Assembly: GCA_029783825.1 (NCBI GenBank)
Contig: JAREIK010010186.1
Location: 1 to 64,000, forward strand
Direction: 5' to 3'
Origin: Sapria himalayana
Lineage: Eukaryota; Streptophyta; Magnoliopsida; Malpighiales; Rafflesiaceae
Length of the DNA stretch: 64,000 bases
Position numbers and translations under genes: made by a program. Every line of letters starts with the position of its first letter. The first letter of the stretch is position 1. This document shows, in pieces, positions 63,431-64,000 of the stretch. Below the pieces are notes generated by a model. The model was not told the DNA's origin. It did not search any database and saw only the letters and a list, made by a program, of their open reading frames with translations.

Positions 63431-64000
63431 AATAAACAAATAGATAGACAAATAACAGATAGATAGATAGATAGACAGATAGATAGACAAATATATAGAC
63501 ACATAGACAGATAGATATACAGATATACATATAAAAAGATATATAGATAGCTAGAAAGAAAGAAAGATAGATAGATATATATATAGATAGATATATAGAC
63601 AAATATGACTAATAGGCTGAAAACCCAATAGATGGATATGGGCATAAAAAGTTGGATAAATAAATTAACAAATTGATATATAGACATATAGATAGTTAAT
63701 AGATTAATAAAGACACCTAAATATATAGACACATTGACAAAGAGACAAATGGATAGATATATAGATAGATAGATTGACAAATAGATAGATAGATAGACAA
63801 TTATACATATGATGAGATAAATAGATAAGATATAGATAAATATACATATAGATGAATAGATAGAATAATAGATAGATAGATGGATAGATAGACATACAGT
63901 TAGATATATATATATACATAGATAGACAGACAGATATATTATATATATTGATTGATTGATTGAATAATAGACAAAGAGATAGATATTAAGATAGAATGAT

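Larger units (their letters stand above)
53473..64000 (+). repeat. GATA/TAGA tetranucleotide array, block 3 (>=10.5 kb, runs off the window)
   Basis: Same repeat family and + strand GATA polarity as blocks 1 and 2. It starts within TGACTAATAGACTGATA, a phrase that recurs at about 56625 and in variant form at about 60245. Local 8-bp units occur, such as GATTGATA (about 62727-62760), AGATAGAA (about 55380-55410) and ATAGGCAA (about 61195-61235). (TA)n tracts lie at about 57188-57210, 59280-59315, 61390-61410, 62415-62446 and 63172-63200. A less repetitive island (CTGAAAACCCAATAGATGG) is at about 63618. No gene was seen. Confidence 0.97.

Noticed and set aside
53490..63919. Similar Ser-Ile-Tyr-Leu frames in block 3
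   Set aside because: Same tetranucleotide artefact.
3229..64000. Possible telomeric or classical centromeric satellite
   Set aside because: No TTTAGGG-type arrays and no 150-180-bp monomer periodicity were seen; the unit is GATA.

Overview
The window looks like intergenic, repeat-dominated nuclear DNA of a flowering plant. The evidence is a plant-type LINE with a C-terminal RNase H domain, a Ty1-copia RNase H remnant, and CACTA (En/Spm) elements carrying the plant-specific DUF4216, DUF4218 and Transposase_24 modules. I cannot name the species. I found no intact protein-coding gene, rRNA, tRNA or CRISPR array. Every coding trace is a broken transposable-element gene or a short fragment.

Layout: (1) 1-3228 is the 3' half of a LINE, with reverse transcriptase, zinc-binding domain and RNase H broken by two frameshifts and a stop. 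It is followed by a second RNase H remnant and a LINE 3' UTR with a poly(A) tail. (2) 3229-10430 is a degenerate GATA tetranucleotide array that starts at the base after that poly(A). (3) About 10431-13601 is CACTA element A, transposase on the + strand, much reduced, ending in a CACTA terminus flush with more GATA array. (4) 13602-25205 is GATA array block 2, with kilobase-scale internal duplications. (5) 25206-25776 is the same repeat in the opposite orientation (TCTA). (6) 25777-44912 is a putative 19-kb CACTA element B on the - strand. It has degenerate TNP2-like and Transposase_24-like genes, a 510-bp LTR-like insertion with a perfect 5-bp target duplication, internal duplications, several minisatellites and a 1.4-kb block of subterminal repeats. 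(7) 44913-53472 is AT-rich DNA holding a 64-bp CACTA miniature, a Ty1-copia RNase H remnant, a possible hAT-like MITE and two exon-like fragments of an unrecognised gene. (8) 53473-64000 is GATA array block 3, running out of the window.

The striking feature is about 30 kb of degenerate GATA/TCTA repeat in three blocks. Three different transposon 3' ends abut it directly: the LINE poly(A) and the 3' termini of CACTA A and B. A and B belong to one family and face each other tail to tail across block 2, and the repeat reverses polarity at about 25.21 kb. Each CACTA 3' end is therefore followed by GATA repeat of the same relative polarity. This suggests either an inversion or inverted duplication, or repeat growth at transposon ends. 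The long apparent reading frames rich in Ser-Ile-Tyr-Leu on the TCTA strand are a by-product of the tetranucleotide and not genes. I see no convincing new enzymatic or regulatory system; the novelty is structural.
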